Positions 17,266 through 26,927 of a stretch of DNA of 64,000 nucleotides are shown one piece after another (positions within the stretch are counted from its first letter, which is position 1; the number at the start of each line of letters is the position of its first letter). Below the pieces are notes generated by a model, which made no database searches, had not been told where the DNA came from, and saw only the letters and a program-made list of their open reading frames with translations. The position numbers and the translations under genes are program-made. Origin of the DNA: Natrarchaeobaculum sulfurireducens (lineage in GTDB: Archaea; Halobacteriota; Halobacteria; Halobacteriales; Natrialbaceae); NCBI RefSeq assembly GCF_003430825.1, contig NZ_CP024047.1:620001-684000 (forward strand), in the 5' to 3' direction.

Positions 17266-18042
17266 ATGCAACGAAAAACAATTAGCATCGAGACCGACGA
17301 GCACGTCGGGTTCCTCAGGCTCGAGCGGCCCGACTCGATGAACACGTTCACGTCGGAACTGGCCATCGAACTCGACGAAGCCCTGACCACGCTCGAGGAC
17401 GACGACGACGTTCGAGCGATCGTCGTCTCCGGGGCCGGAGACGCTTTTTCGATGGGGATCGACGTAACCGAACACGATACACACGATTCCGAGGCTGCGT
17501 ACGAACAGTGGGTCGCGCGCATGGAAACGCCGTTTACAACCATCGCAAAGATGGGAACGCCGGTTATCACAGCGGCACACGGCTATGCCGTCGCGAACGG
17601 ACTGGGGCTCGTCGCCGCTGCGGATCTCGCCGTCGCCGCCGAGGGGACGCAGTTCGGTGCGACTGCGCCAAAAGTCGGACTCTTCTGTATGGGTCCTGCA
17701 GTACCGTTGATGCGGTCAGTGACCGAGAAGCGCTGTCTCGAGTTGCTGTTGACCGGCGAACTCATCGACGCCGATACCGCACTCGAGTGGGGAATCCTCA
17801 ACCGCGTCGTCCCTGCGGGCGAACACATAAACGCTGCCGTCGAGCTCGCGAGTGCGATTACCGACAAGAGTCCAACTGCCGTTCAACTGGGCAAACAGGC
17901 TTACTACGAGATGGCGAACATGCCGTATCGTACGGCGCTCGAGTACTCGAACGAGCGGTTTGCGGCCGTCTGTGCGACGTCGGACGCGGCGGAGGGGATC
18001 GATGCGTTCCTCTCGGGTCGCGAGCCAGAGTGGGAGACGTGA
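17266..18042 (+). CDS. Enoyl-CoA hydratase/isomerase (crotonase family)
   Basis: This 258-residue crotonase-fold protein begins MQRKTISIETDEHVGFLRLE. The oxyanion-hole segment GAGDAFSMGIDVTEH is near residue 62, and the second one lies around AAHGYAVANGLGLVAAADLA. At the usual catalytic-Glu positions (about 113 and 133) the sequence reads TAAHGYAV and GTQFGATAPKVGLF, so the exact reaction (hydration, isomerisation or hydrolysis) is unclear. It is followed 130 bp later by an acyl-CoA synthetase on the same strand, which suggests a shared pathway. Confidence 0.85.
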   Translation: MQRKTISIETDEHVGFLRLERPDSMNTFTSELAIELDEALTTLEDDDDVRAIVVSGAGDAFSMGIDVTEHDTHDSEAAYEQWVARMETPFTTIAKMGTPVITAAHGYAVANGLGLVAAADLAVAAEGTQFGATAPKVGLFCMGPAVPLMRSVTEKRCLELLLTGELIDADTALEWGILNRVVPAGEHINAAVELASAITDKSPTAVQLGKQAYYEMANMPYRTALEYSNERFAAVCATSDAAEGIDAFLSGREPEWET

Positions 18043-18172
18043 CGGTCCGGTCACTCCTACCCACCTTCATGTCACTCGGTATCGACTTGCTGTCGGTATG
18101 TGTCTTCCGTAACCAGGAGAATAGAACATGTACAACAAAACATTAAAGCGGCAATAAAATGATTTGGGAGAT

Positions 18173-19807
18173 ATGGGTGTAGATTACGACAGCGAAGTTG
18201 AGGAGTTCGAATGGGGGATCCCAGAGTCGTACACAGTTACGTCGACTGTCGAGTCACACGCCGAGGCGTTCGGCGACCGCGTCGCCGTCCACTTCCTCGA
18301 CGATGACGGGGTCCGAACGGAGCGTACATACAGCGACATCCGCGACGACAAGAACCGATTCGCAAACGGCCTCGAGGAACTCGGCGTCGGCAAAGGCGAC
18401 CGTGTCATGCACTTGTTCCCGCGTCACCCGGAGGCGTTCGCGATTCAGCTCGGTGCGCTCTCGACGGGCGCACTGTTGGTCCCCTGTTCGTCGATGCTGC
18501 GGGCAAAAGACATCGAGTTCCGCTCGAACGACTGTGAGGCGACGACGATCGTCGTCCACGAATCGCTCACGGACATGGTCGAGCCGGTCATCGACGAGAC
18601 GCCACTCGAGCGCGTGATCGTCCTCGACGGCGATGAGAGTGATCTCGAAGACGACAGCTGGATGACCTACGAGTCGGTCAGTGAGGGGGAGCCGACCGAG
18701 TACGACGGTCCCGACCTCTCTGCTGAGGACCCGATGTCGATCAACTACACCAGCGGTACGACCGGTCAGCCAAAGCCAGTATTGCACAAACACCGCTGGC
18801 AGTACTGTTTCAACCAAATCAACGCGCCATACTGGTGGGGGATCGACGAAGACACGGACCTCGAAGACGAGTTGCTGTGGGCAACGACAGGGACTGGCTG
18901 GGCGAAGTGGTTCTGGAGCCCGGTCGGGGTCGGCATCACGACGGGTGCCACCCAGCTCATCTACGACGGCGACTTCGAGGTCGAGACGTTCCTCGAGATC
19001 ATGGAAGACGAAGGCGTCACGAAGCTCTGTGCCGTCCCCACGCAGTATCGGATGTTCGCAAACGCCGACCTCGAGGAGTACGACGTCCAGCTCAACGACA
19101 CGCTTTCAGCAGGCGAACCGCTCAACCGCGAGCCGATCGAGCGCATCCAGGACGCCTGGGGTGTCACGCCACGGGACGGGTACGGGCAGACCGAGACGGT
19201 CGCGCTCGTGACCAACTACCCGGGCATCGACGTCGAGATCGGCAGCATGGGCAAGCCGACGCCGGGAGTCGGTGCCACCATTATCGAAGTAGACGAAGAA
19301 AAAGAGGTCGAGCCGGGTGAAATCGGCGAAATCGCCGTTCCGGTCGACTCGCCGGCCATCTTCGACGGGTACTTCGAGAAACCAGAACTCGACGAGCAGA
19401 AACTCTCCGGCGAGTACTACCGCACCGGCGACCTCGCCTCGCGTGATGAGGACGGCTACTTCTTCTTCGAAGGCCGCGCCGACGACATCATCATCTCCTC
19501 TGGCTACCGTATCGGCCCGTTCGAGGTCGAAGACGCGCTGGTCACTCACGACGCGGTCGCCGAAGCAGCCGCCGTCGACAGCCCACACGACGAACGCGGC
19601 AGCGTCGTCAAGGCCTACGTCATTCTCAACGAGGGCTACGACGGCAGTGACGAACTCAAAGACGAGCTTCAGGAGTTCATGAAAGAACAGACGGCACCCT
19701 ACAAGTATCCGCGCCGGATCGAGTTCGTCGACGAACTCCCCAAAACCTCGAGTGGCAAGATCCGCCGCGTCGAACTGCGCCAGCAAGAACAAGAAAAGCA
19801 CGACTAA
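18173..19807 (+). CDS. Acyl-CoA synthetase, AMP-forming (medium-chain/ACSM-like)
   Basis: This 544-residue ANL-superfamily enzyme activates a carboxylate to its CoA ester with ATP. The P-loop-like motif INYTSGTTGQPKPV lies near residue 197, GYGQTETV near 335 and YRTGDLASRDEDGYFFF near 418. The catalytic Lys is in TSSGKIRR near the C terminus. ATG at 18173 (MGVDYDSEVE) is preferred to a TTG nine bases upstream. Being next to hydratase, thiolase and dehydrogenase genes, it likely feeds beta-oxidation. Substrate length is inferred from resemblance only. Confidence 0.9.
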   Translation: MGVDYDSEVEEFEWGIPESYTVTSTVESHAEAFGDRVAVHFLDDDGVRTERTYSDIRDDKNRFANGLEELGVGKGDRVMHLFPRHPEAFAIQLGALSTGALLVPCSSMLRAKDIEFRSNDCEATTIVVHESLTDMVEPVIDETPLERVIVLDGDESDLEDDSWMTYESVSEGEPTEYDGPDLSAEDPMSINYTSGTTGQPKPVLHKHRWQYCFNQINAPYWWGIDEDTDLEDELLWATTGTGWAKWFWSPVGVGITTGATQLIYDGDFEVETFLEIMEDEGVTKLCAVPTQYRMFANADLEEYDVQLNDTLSAGEPLNREPIERIQDAWGVTPRDGYGQTETVALVTNYPGIDVEIGSMGKPTPGVGATIIEVDEEKEVEPGEIGEIAVPVDSPAIFDGYFEKPELDEQKLSGEYYRTGDLASRDEDGYFFFEGRADDIIISSGYRIGPFEVEDALVTHDAVAEAAAVDSPHDERGSVVKAYVILNEGYDGSDELKDELQEFMKEQTAPYKYPRRIEFVDELPKTSSGKIRRVELRQQEQEKHD

Positions 19808-19944
19808 TCGGGGGCGCAGACCCGGTCTTACTTTTCGCGTCTTTCTCCACGGGACAGGGTGTCTCGGCTCGACTCGTTTAGATCCAAACTGTCGGGTGAT
19901 GCGTCGGGAAAATGAGTGAGCCGCTCGAAGAGAGCCAATGGCCG

Positions 19945-20361
19945 TCAGTCGTCGCCTCGTTCACGAACGCAGTCGCGAATCGCGTCCGGAAGCGGCGTCG
20001 ACTCGAATGCGTCGTCAACGAAGACGAACGACACCTCGCCGTCGGCGACGCGTTCGTCGTTCGAGAGTCGCGTGATCTCGAACGAGACCGAGAGTGACGA
20101 CGTGCCGACGTCGACGACGGACGTCTCGAGCGTTGCGGCGTCGCCGGCACGAAGCGGCGAGTAAAACGACGCCGACGCGTCGACCGCGGGGAGGAGATAG
20201 CCCGCCTTCCGGTAGGCTTCCATCGGGTGTTCGCCGTCGGCGGCCGGCCGGAAGTAGTCGTTCAGGCCCACGATCACGAAATGGAAGAATCGTGGATAGT
20301 AAATGAGCCCGCCGGCGTCCGTCTCACCCCAGTCGACGGTGATCTCGGTCTCGTGTGGCAT
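19945..20361 (-). CDS. Acyl-CoA thioesterase, 4-hydroxybenzoyl-CoA thioesterase family
   Basis: This 138-residue hot-dog-fold protein opens with TVDWGETDAGGLIYYPRFF, the family's catalytic Asp region (WGDTDxxGxxYY pattern). It would hydrolyse an acyl-CoA and set CoA free. It is the last gene of a tight operon after the thiolase and DUF35 genes; only three bases separate it from the DUF35 stop. A thioesterase here could drain a ketoacyl-CoA or free CoA under overload; this is inference. Confidence 0.86.
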   Translation of the reverse strand: MPHETEITVDWGETDAGGLIYYPRFFHFVIVGLNDYFRPAADGEHPMEAYRKAGYLLPAVDASASFYSPLRAGDAATLETSVVDVGTSSLSVSFEITRLSNDERVADGEVSFVFVDDAFESTPLPDAIRDCVRERGDD

Positions 20362-20364
20362 CGA

Positions 20365-20751
20365 TCAGGCGACGCGGAACGTGATCGTTCGCTCGCCCGT
20401 CGTCGCGTTCGACTCGATGCCGACGGACACCGACTGACCGATCTCGACCTCGTCCGGGTCGATGTCCGCGACGATTCCGGTCAGGCGAACCGCACCGAAC
20501 GAGACGATCGCGGTGACGTAGGGAGCGTCGTCGTCGAACTGCGGTGTGGGGACGGCGACGGTCGTGTGGGTGACGATCTCGCCGGTCTCCGGCAACGGCC
20601 GTTCGGTCAACTCGCGGTCGCCACAGTGTGGACAGACCTGCCGCGGCGGGAGCAACCCGTGGCCGTTCGAACACTCGTCGTAGTAGCCCTCGTCCTCCTC
20701 GAGTGCGTCGAGGAAGTCGTCGTACTCGCCGTTGCGGACGGTGTCGCTCAT
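20365..20751 (-). CDS. DUF35 OB-fold protein with zinc ribbon, thiolase partner
   Basis: This 128-residue protein has an N-terminal helix, a rubredoxin-like zinc part (YDECSNGHGLLPPRQVCPHCG) and an OB fold. One expected Cys of the first zinc pair appears to be replaced, leaving Cys, His and a CPHC pair. In archaea DUF35 proteins form a complex with thiolases and help pass CoA intermediates. The gene overlaps the thiolase stop by four bases, which supports such a complex. No HMG-CoA synthase gene is adjacent. Confidence 0.87.
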   Translation of the reverse strand: MSDTVRNGEYDDFLDALEEDEGYYDECSNGHGLLPPRQVCPHCGDRELTERPLPETGEIVTHTTVAVPTPQFDDDAPYVTAIVSFGAVRLTGIVADIDPDEVEIGQSVSVGIESNATTGERTITFRVA

Positions 20752-21914
20752 TCGATCACCTCCAGGACGTGGACGGTCGCACTGGCGACGGTGCCACCCG
20801 CGTTGTGGGCGACGCCGACGGTCGCGTCCGGCACGTCGTCGGCCCGGGGATGTGATCCCTCGAGCAGGTTCGCGATGGCGAGGACCTGGGCCGCGCCGGT
20901 CGCGCCGACGGGGTGGCCCTTCGCTTTCAGGCCGCCCGAGAGGTTGACCGGAACCGAGCCGTCTCGAGTCGTCTCGCCGCGGCGTGCTGCACCGATCCCC
21001 TCGCCGTAGCTGAAGAGGCCGAGACCCTCGAGGGCGAGCACTTCGGCGATCGTAAAGCAGTCGTGGACCTCGACGACGTCGACGTCGTCGGGGCCGATTC
21101 TCGCTTCTTCGTAGGCCTGCTCGGCGGCATCGCGCGTCGCCGGGGTCTTCGCGAGGGACGCACGGTCTTGCAGCGCCATCGTGTCGCCCCCGTGGCCGGA
21201 GCCCGTAACGGCGACCGACGCCTCGAGACCGTGCTCTGCGGCGTACTCCGGCGAGGTCAATACGAGCGCGGCCGCACCGTCGCTGATCGGACAGGCGTCG
21301 TAGAGACCGAGCGGAGCCGCTACCTCGGGAGCGCCAAGCGCGTCCTCGACCGTAATCTCGCGCTGAAGGTGAGCGTGGTCGTTGACCAGTGCGTGTTCGT
21401 GGTTCTTCACGGCGATGTGGGCGAGGTCTTCGCGGTCGCCGCCGAACGCCTCGAAGTAGGCCCGCGCCATCAGCGCGTAAGCCGCCGGGAACGTGATCCC
21501 GGCGCGGATCTCGTAGAGGTCGTCGGCCGCACGTGCCAACCCGTCGGTCGCACCGGCCGTACCCATATTATTCATCCGCTCCATGCCGCCGGCAACGACG
21601 ACGTCCGACTCGCCGCTTCTGACTGCTCGGACGGCGTCGCGAACCGCAACTCCGGCCGAGGCACAAGCGCTCTCGACGCGTCGCGACGGGGCTGTCGTCC
21701 CGAGCGCCTCCGCGGCGATCGGTCCCTGGTGACCCTGATTTTCTGCGAGCGTCCCGACGAAGTTGCCGTAGAACACCTCGTCGACGTCATCCGGTTCGAG
21801 TCCGGCGTCCTCGAGTGCATCGAGTCCAGCCGAAGCGAACAGCTCTCGACCCGTTCGCTCTCCGAGATTTCCGAACGGCGTCATCCCAGAGCCCGCGAGA
21901 ATTGCCTTCGTCAT
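20748..21914 (-). CDS. Thiolase family protein (acetyl-CoA C-acyltransferase, archaeal/SCP2 type)
   Basis: This 388-residue condensing enzyme has its nucleophilic Cys at about residue 84 (ESACASAG). A catalytic His lies in KGHPVGATGAA. At the C terminus the usual CxG of bacterial thiolases is replaced by AHNAGG, the pattern of archaeal and SCP2-type thiolases that pair with DUF35. It starts at 21914, 127 bp from the divergent 3-hydroxyacyl-CoA dehydrogenase, so one control region may serve both. It would cleave 3-ketoacyl-CoA or make acetoacetyl-CoA. Confidence 0.92.
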   Translation of the reverse strand: MTKAILAGSGMTPFGNLGERTGRELFASAGLDALEDAGLEPDDVDEVFYGNFVGTLAENQGHQGPIAAEALGTTAPSRRVESACASAGVAVRDAVRAVRSGESDVVVAGGMERMNNMGTAGATDGLARAADDLYEIRAGITFPAAYALMARAYFEAFGGDREDLAHIAVKNHEHALVNDHAHLQREITVEDALGAPEVAAPLGLYDACPISDGAAALVLTSPEYAAEHGLEASVAVTGSGHGGDTMALQDRASLAKTPATRDAAEQAYEEARIGPDDVDVVEVHDCFTIAEVLALEGLGLFSYGEGIGAARRGETTRDGSVPVNLSGGLKAKGHPVGATGAAQVLAIANLLEGSHPRADDVPDATVGVAHNAGGTVASATVHVLEVIE

Positions 21915-22041
21915 TGTTTACCACGCGACGATTGGGCAGGCTCGATTATAGGTGTAACGAAGCGAGTCGTCCGTCAGCACGATCGGGCAGCGTTTTACCG
22001 AGTCGGCACGCTTAATACGTTGGTTGCGCCAGCCACAGGTG

Positions 22042-22896
22042 ATGAACCTCGAGACGATAGACCGTGTCGGCGTCGTCGGCGCTGGCACCATGGGAAGTGG
22101 TATCGCACAAGTCGCTGCGACCCACGGTTACGACGTGGTCGTCCGTGACATCGAAGCAGAGTTCGTCGAGCGCGGCCTCGAGACGATCGAGGACAGTCTC
22201 GGCCGACTCGGCGAGAAAGGGGCACTCCCGGACGACCCGGATTCGATCCGGGACCGAATCGAGGGAACGACCGACCTCGAGACGCTCGCCGACTGCGATA
22301 TCGTCGTCGAGGCAGCCGTCGAGAACCTCGAGATCAAGAAGGACGTGTTCGCGGACCTCGACGAGATTACCGGCGACGAGGCGGTCCTGGCGACGAACAC
22401 CAGCACGCTCTCGATCACCTCGATTGCGGCCGCGACCGACCGACCCGAGCAGGTGGTCGGCCTCCACTACATGAATCCCGTTCCGATCATGGAGGGCGTC
22501 GAAATCGTCGTCGGCGAGAAGACGGACGCCGAGGTCGTCTCGCTGGCCCACGAGTTCGCCGAAGATATGGGGAAGACGACCTGGGAGGCAGACGACAAGC
22601 CCGGCTTCGTCACGAACCGCATCCTGATGCCCTGGATCAACGAGGGGATCCGCGCCTACGACGAGGGCGTCGCCTCCAGGGAGGACATCGACGCGGGGAT
22701 GGAACTCGGCACGAACGTCCCGATGGGGCCGCTGACGCTCGCCGATCACATCGGCCTCGACGTCTGTCTGCACGCCTCCGAGACGCTGTTCGAAGAACTC
22801 GGCGACCGGTATAAGCCGGCGTACCTTCTCAAGCGAAAAGTCGAAGCCGACGAACTCGGGAAAAAGACCGGCAACGGATTCTACGAGTACGACTAG
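22042..22896 (+). CDS. 3-Hydroxyacyl-CoA dehydrogenase
   Basis: This 284-residue NAD enzyme oxidises 3-hydroxyacyl-CoA to 3-ketoacyl-CoA. The Rossmann motif VGAGTMGSGIA is at about residues 12-22. The catalytic His is His142 in GLHYMNPVPIMEGVEIV. The length is that of the stand-alone HBD/PaaH type, without a fused hydratase domain. ATG at 22042 (MNLETIDRV) is chosen over a TTG at 22024. It is divergent from the thiolase operon, giving two consecutive beta-oxidation steps from one intergenic region. Confidence 0.93.
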   Translation: MNLETIDRVGVVGAGTMGSGIAQVAATHGYDVVVRDIEAEFVERGLETIEDSLGRLGEKGALPDDPDSIRDRIEGTTDLETLADCDIVVEAAVENLEIKKDVFADLDEITGDEAVLATNTSTLSITSIAAATDRPEQVVGLHYMNPVPIMEGVEIVVGEKTDAEVVSLAHEFAEDMGKTTWEADDKPGFVTNRILMPWINEGIRAYDEGVASREDIDAGMELGTNVPMGPLTLADHIGLDVCLHASETLFEELGDRYKPAYLLKRKVEADELGKKTGNGFYEYD

Positions 22897-23053
22897 CCGG
22901 TCTGCAATCGGACCTGGTCGGCCCTCGGTTTCGGCTCGTTGGCGGGACCCTCGAACTACTGCGTCCGACCGCACAAAGACGACAGTGAGCGCGACAGGAA
23001 CGGCCGACTGCTCGAATCAACGATCGAGACGGACTCGAGGCCGACTCGAGTCG

Positions 23054-24178
23054 TTACGCTTTGAGATGGCGGGCGATGATCTTCTTCTGGATCTCCGATG
23101 TCCCTTCGTAGATCGTGGTGATCTTCGCGTCTCGGTAGTAGCGTTCGACGTCGAAGTCCTTGGTGTAGCCGTAGCCGCCGTGGACCTGGACGGCCTCGCT
23201 GGCCACGTCGACGGCGGTTTCGCTGGCGAAGTATTTCGCCATCGCCGCGGACATGGGGTCGACGCCGTCTTCGTTCTTGCGTGCAGCATCGCGAGTGAGC
23301 AGGCGGGCCGCCTGGACGTCGGTCTGCATGTCCGCGAGTTTCTGTCCGATCGCCTGGTGTTCGACGATCGGCTGGCCGAACTGTTCGCGTTCGTTGGCGT
23401 AGGAGACGGCGGCATCTAGAGCCGCCTGAGCGACGCCGACGGCCTGGCTCGCGATAGCGACCCGGCCACCGGTCAGGATCGAGAAGGCGGCTTTGAGCCC
23501 GTCGCCGACCTCGGTCAGACGGTTTTCGGCCGGGATGCGGACGTCCTCGAAGATGAGCGTCGTCGTGTCGCTCGCCCGAAGGCCCAGTTTGTCCTCTTTC
23601 TTGCCGACCTCGAGTCCGTCTGCGTCTGTGGGGACGAGGAACTGGGTGACGGTGTTCGGGTCGTCACGGTCGGTCTTTGCGAAGAGGATCACGACACCGG
23701 CGCGTTCGCCGTTGGTGATCCATTGCTTCTTGCCGTTGATGACGTACTCGTCGCCCTCGAGTCGGGCCTCCGTGGACATCTCGGCGGGGTTCGAGCCGGC
23801 GTGGGGTTCCGAGAGCGCGAACGCGCCGACTGGCCGCCCCGTCGCCATCTCGGGGAGCCACGCTTCTTTGTGTTCTTCGGTGCCGAACTGGCGGATACAC
23901 GAGGTGGCGAGACAGTGGACCGATAGCGCGGTGGCGACGGCGAGATGGCCGACCGCGAGCTCCTCGTTGACGATGCTGTAGGTGACTTCGTCGACGTCGA
24001 GGCCGCCGTACTCCTCGGGAACGGTCATCCCGGTGAACTCGAGGTCGGCCAATCCGTCCCAGACGTCTTCTGGGAACGACTGTGCCTCGTCGGCTTCGCG
24101 GACGTCCTCGGCCACTTCGTTCTCGACGAACTGCCGTAAGGTGTCACGGATGAGTTCCTGTTCGCTCGTAAGCTCCAT
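23054..24178 (-). CDS. Acyl-CoA dehydrogenase
   Basis: This 374-residue FAD enzyme starts MELTSEQELIRDTLRQFVEN. It carries AFALSEPHAGSNP near residue 118 and QAVGVAQAALDAAV near 243. The likely catalytic base is Glu358 in IYEGTSEIQKK. The EIQ form resembles short-chain or branched-chain acyl-CoA dehydrogenases. It converges with the 3-hydroxyacyl-CoA dehydrogenase and diverges from the CoA-transferase at 24293. Chain-length preference cannot be read off. Confidence 0.92.
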   Translation of the reverse strand: MELTSEQELIRDTLRQFVENEVAEDVREADEAQSFPEDVWDGLADLEFTGMTVPEEYGGLDVDEVTYSIVNEELAVGHLAVATALSVHCLATSCIRQFGTEEHKEAWLPEMATGRPVGAFALSEPHAGSNPAEMSTEARLEGDEYVINGKKQWITNGERAGVVILFAKTDRDDPNTVTQFLVPTDADGLEVGKKEDKLGLRASDTTTLIFEDVRIPAENRLTEVGDGLKAAFSILTGGRVAIASQAVGVAQAALDAAVSYANEREQFGQPIVEHQAIGQKLADMQTDVQAARLLTRDAARKNEDGVDPMSAAMAKYFASETAVDVASEAVQVHGGYGYTKDFDVERYYRDAKITTIYEGTSEIQKKIIARHLKA

Positions 24179-24292
24179 ACGAACGCATTCGTCGGTGGGC
24201 TACTAAATCGTGCGATTCGATCACGTTCGGTAGCGTCCAGATTCGCTCACGAACGATAGCTACATATGGTCGTTACCGAGAGATGAGCATGT

Positions 24293-25855
24293 ATGACAGC
24301 CGTCCAGTCTAGAGACGCGGCTCTCGATCGTATCGGCGACGGTGACACCGTCGGTATCGGCGGCTTCGTCGCCGTCGGAATTCCCGAACACCTCCTCGAG
24401 GGGCTCGGCGAACGGTACGCCGAGCGTGGCTCGCCGGGCGATCTGACGCTGTATCACCCTGCTGCCGAAGGCGACCGACAGGGTCGTGGGCTCTCACATC
24501 TCGTTCAGGACGGGATGCTCGAGCGGACGATCGCCAGCCACTGGGGGTTCACGCCGGACCTGATGGAGTGGATCGTCGAGGGCGAGATCGAGGCGTATAA
24601 CCTCCCGTTCGGCGTGATGGATCACCTGTTGCGCGATACGGCCGCGGGCAAACCGGGGACGATCACGCACGTCGGGCTGGGCACCTTCGCCGATCCGCGC
24701 CAGGAGGGGGCGAAAGCAAACGACGTGACTGACGAGGACATCGTCGAACTCGTGACGCTCGACGGAGAGGAGTACCTGTTCTATCACTCGGTTCCGATCG
24801 ATGTCGCGATCCTCCGTGGCACGACGGCCGACGAGAACGGCAACGTTACGATGGAGCGTGAGGCACTCGAGTCGAACGTCCTGGCGATGGCCCAGGCCGC
24901 CCACAACTCCGGCGGGACCGTCATCGTCCAGGTCGAACGCGTCACCGAGACGGGAACGCTCGACCCCAGAGAGGTCGTGATCCCCGGCGTGCTCGTCGAC
25001 GCGGTCGTCGAAGCGCCAGCCTCCCACCACCCGCAGACGTACGCCGAACCGTACAGCCCCGCGTACTCGGGTGAGATCAGACCGCCAGCCGACGACGGCT
25101 CGAGCGAGGCCGCCGAACTGGACGTCCGGAAGATAATCGCTCGCCGAGCGGCGATGGAACTGTCGCCGGACTCGGTGATCAACCTGGGCGTCGGCGTCCC
25201 CGAGCGCATCCCCGAGGTCGCAGCCGAAGGTGGCATCAGCGACGAGATTACCCAGACCGTCGAGTCCGGGCCAGTGGGGGGCTCCGCCTCCGGCGGAATT
25301 AGCTTCGGGACGGCGACCGGACACGAAGCGCTGGTCTCGTCGACCCAGCAGTTCGACTTCTACGACGGCGGCGGCCTCGACTTCGGCTTCCTCGGGATGG
25401 CCCAGATCGACGCCGAGGGCAACGTCAACGTCAGTCGCTTCGGCTCGCAACTGCCAGGCTGCGGCGGCTTCATCAACATTACCCAGAACGCCGAGCAGGT
25501 CGTCTTCTGTGGGACGCTCACGACCGGCGACTTCGATATCTCGGCGGGCGACGGCGAGCTGTCGATCGACCGCGACGGCGACATGCCGAAGTTCCGTGAG
25601 TCGGTCGAGCAGATCACCTTCAGCGGCGAGTACGCCCGTCGGATCGACCAGCCGGTCACGTACGTCACCGAACGTGCAGTCTTCGAACTGCGCGAGGAAG
25701 GGCTGACGCTGACCGAGATCGCCCCCGGCGTCGACCTCGAGGCCGACGTGCTCGAGAAGCTCGAATGTGTGCCGGCCGTCGCCGACGATGTCGCCGAGAT
25801 GGACGCCCGTCTGTTCGACGCCGACCCGTTCGATCTCACCCACGCAGTCAACTGA
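24293..25855 (+). CDS. Acetate/propionate CoA-transferase, fused two-domain type
   Basis: This 520-residue family I CoA-transferase contains both halves (alpha-like 1-270, beta-like 275-520) in one chain. Gly-rich GIGGFVAVGIPEHL opens the first half. The catalytic glutamate is probably Glu324 in TQTVESGPVGG, the site that forms the glutamyl-CoA intermediate. GFLGMAQIDAEGNVNVS and the oxyanion-type GCGGFINI follow. It would move CoA between acetate, propionate or a ketoacid, activating substrate without ATP. It diverges from an acyl-CoA dehydrogenase and precedes an enoyl-CoA hydratase. Confidence 0.9.
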   Translation: MTAVQSRDAALDRIGDGDTVGIGGFVAVGIPEHLLEGLGERYAERGSPGDLTLYHPAAEGDRQGRGLSHLVQDGMLERTIASHWGFTPDLMEWIVEGEIEAYNLPFGVMDHLLRDTAAGKPGTITHVGLGTFADPRQEGAKANDVTDEDIVELVTLDGEEYLFYHSVPIDVAILRGTTADENGNVTMEREALESNVLAMAQAAHNSGGTVIVQVERVTETGTLDPREVVIPGVLVDAVVEAPASHHPQTYAEPYSPAYSGEIRPPADDGSSEAAELDVRKIIARRAAMELSPDSVINLGVGVPERIPEVAAEGGISDEITQTVESGPVGGSASGGISFGTATGHEALVSSTQQFDFYDGGGLDFGFLGMAQIDAEGNVNVSRFGSQLPGCGGFINITQNAEQVVFCGTLTTGDFDISAGDGELSIDRDGDMPKFRESVEQITFSGEYARRIDQPVTYVTERAVFELREEGLTLTEIAPGVDLEADVLEKLECVPAVADDVAEMDARLFDADPFDLTHAVN

Positions 25856-26012
25856 ATCGACTCGGAATACGTCGTTCGGTTCGATCTGCCGATATCGTTT
25901 TCCCGATACTTTTCACACGTCCGCGTCGCAGCAAGCACAGCAAACTGACGACGGCTCGAGGCGGATGGCCGACGATAGCATTAACCGACCCCGCTGCGAA
26001 TCGACGATTGGT

Positions 26013-26801
26013 ATGGACGAGTACGAGAACCTGACCGTCGAATACGACGACGCAGTTGCGACGGTGACGTTCGACAGCACCGCCGGCCGAAACGCGTTGC
26101 ACATGGACTTCGCGAACGAACTGGTCGACGTCGCGACGACCCTGGGCGAAGACCCCGATACGCGATGTATCGTCCTCACGCACGAGGGGAACTTCTTCGG
26201 TGCCGGAGCCGACCTCGCTGAACTGTCCGGAGACGCGAGTGACGCTCCCGTGCTTCGACAGCTTGCTGGCCGGGCTCACGAAGCGATCGTGCAGTTCCAC
26301 CAGACGGAGACGCCGGTCGTGGGCGGCGTCAACGGGATCGCCGCCGGGATCGGGTTCAGTCTTGCGCTGATGCCGGATCTGCTCGTCCTCGGCGAGGACG
26401 CGACACTGAAGTTCGCCTACCCCGGCGTCGGACTGACCGGCGACGGCGGCGCGACGTTCTTCCTCCCGCGGCTGGTCGGCCTGCGGACCGCGAAAGACAT
26501 CGTCCTTCGGGACGAGCCCATCGGCCCCGACGAAGCGGTCGAAATCGGTCTGGCCAGCGAGTCGGTGCCGACCGAGGCGTTCGACGACCGGCTCCATGAC
26601 CTCGCGAGTGACCTGGCTGCCGGCCCAACACACGCACTCGGCACTGCGAGTCGACTCCTGACAGAGAGTTACGATCGCGGACTCGAGTCCCAGCTCGCAG
26701 CGGAAGTGGACGCTATCGCCGGTGGCGCACACACCGAAGACTACGAACGCGGACTCGCCGCGTTCTTCGGTGACGACGACCCCGAATTCGTCGGCCGATA
26801 G
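26013..26801 (+). CDS. Enoyl-CoA hydratase/isomerase (crotonase family)
   Basis: This 262-residue protein opens with MDEYENLTVEYDDAVATVTF. The oxyanion-hole motif HEGNFFGAGADLAEL is near residue 57, and GGVNGIAAGIGFSLALMPDL near 105 forms the second. It belongs to the PaaG/isomerase-like branch, judged by FAYPGVGLTGDGGATFFLPR. ATG at 26013 is preferred; the open frame extends far upstream without a good start. It sits 157 bp after the CoA-transferase. It is the second crotonase-type gene in this district. Confidence 0.88.
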   Translation: MDEYENLTVEYDDAVATVTFDSTAGRNALHMDFANELVDVATTLGEDPDTRCIVLTHEGNFFGAGADLAELSGDASDAPVLRQLAGRAHEAIVQFHQTETPVVGGVNGIAAGIGFSLALMPDLLVLGEDATLKFAYPGVGLTGDGGATFFLPRLVGLRTAKDIVLRDEPIGPDEAVEIGLASESVPTEAFDDRLHDLASDLAAGPTHALGTASRLLTESYDRGLESQLAAEVDAIAGGAHTEDYERGLAAFFGDDDPEFVGR

Positions 26802-26927
26802 GATCGACTGTCCCGTCCCCTCGAGCCACGAACCACAGCTCCCGTCCAACCCGCCGGGCGATGACGGGATCGTCGGCTGGGCGCTCGAGCAGGATGATTT
26901 ATCAGCAAGAATACCGAAGCGATAGCT

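Noticed and set aside
24494-25843. 449-codon open frame opposite the CoA-transferase
   Set aside because: A shadow frame; the + strand has the complete CoA-transferase motifs.
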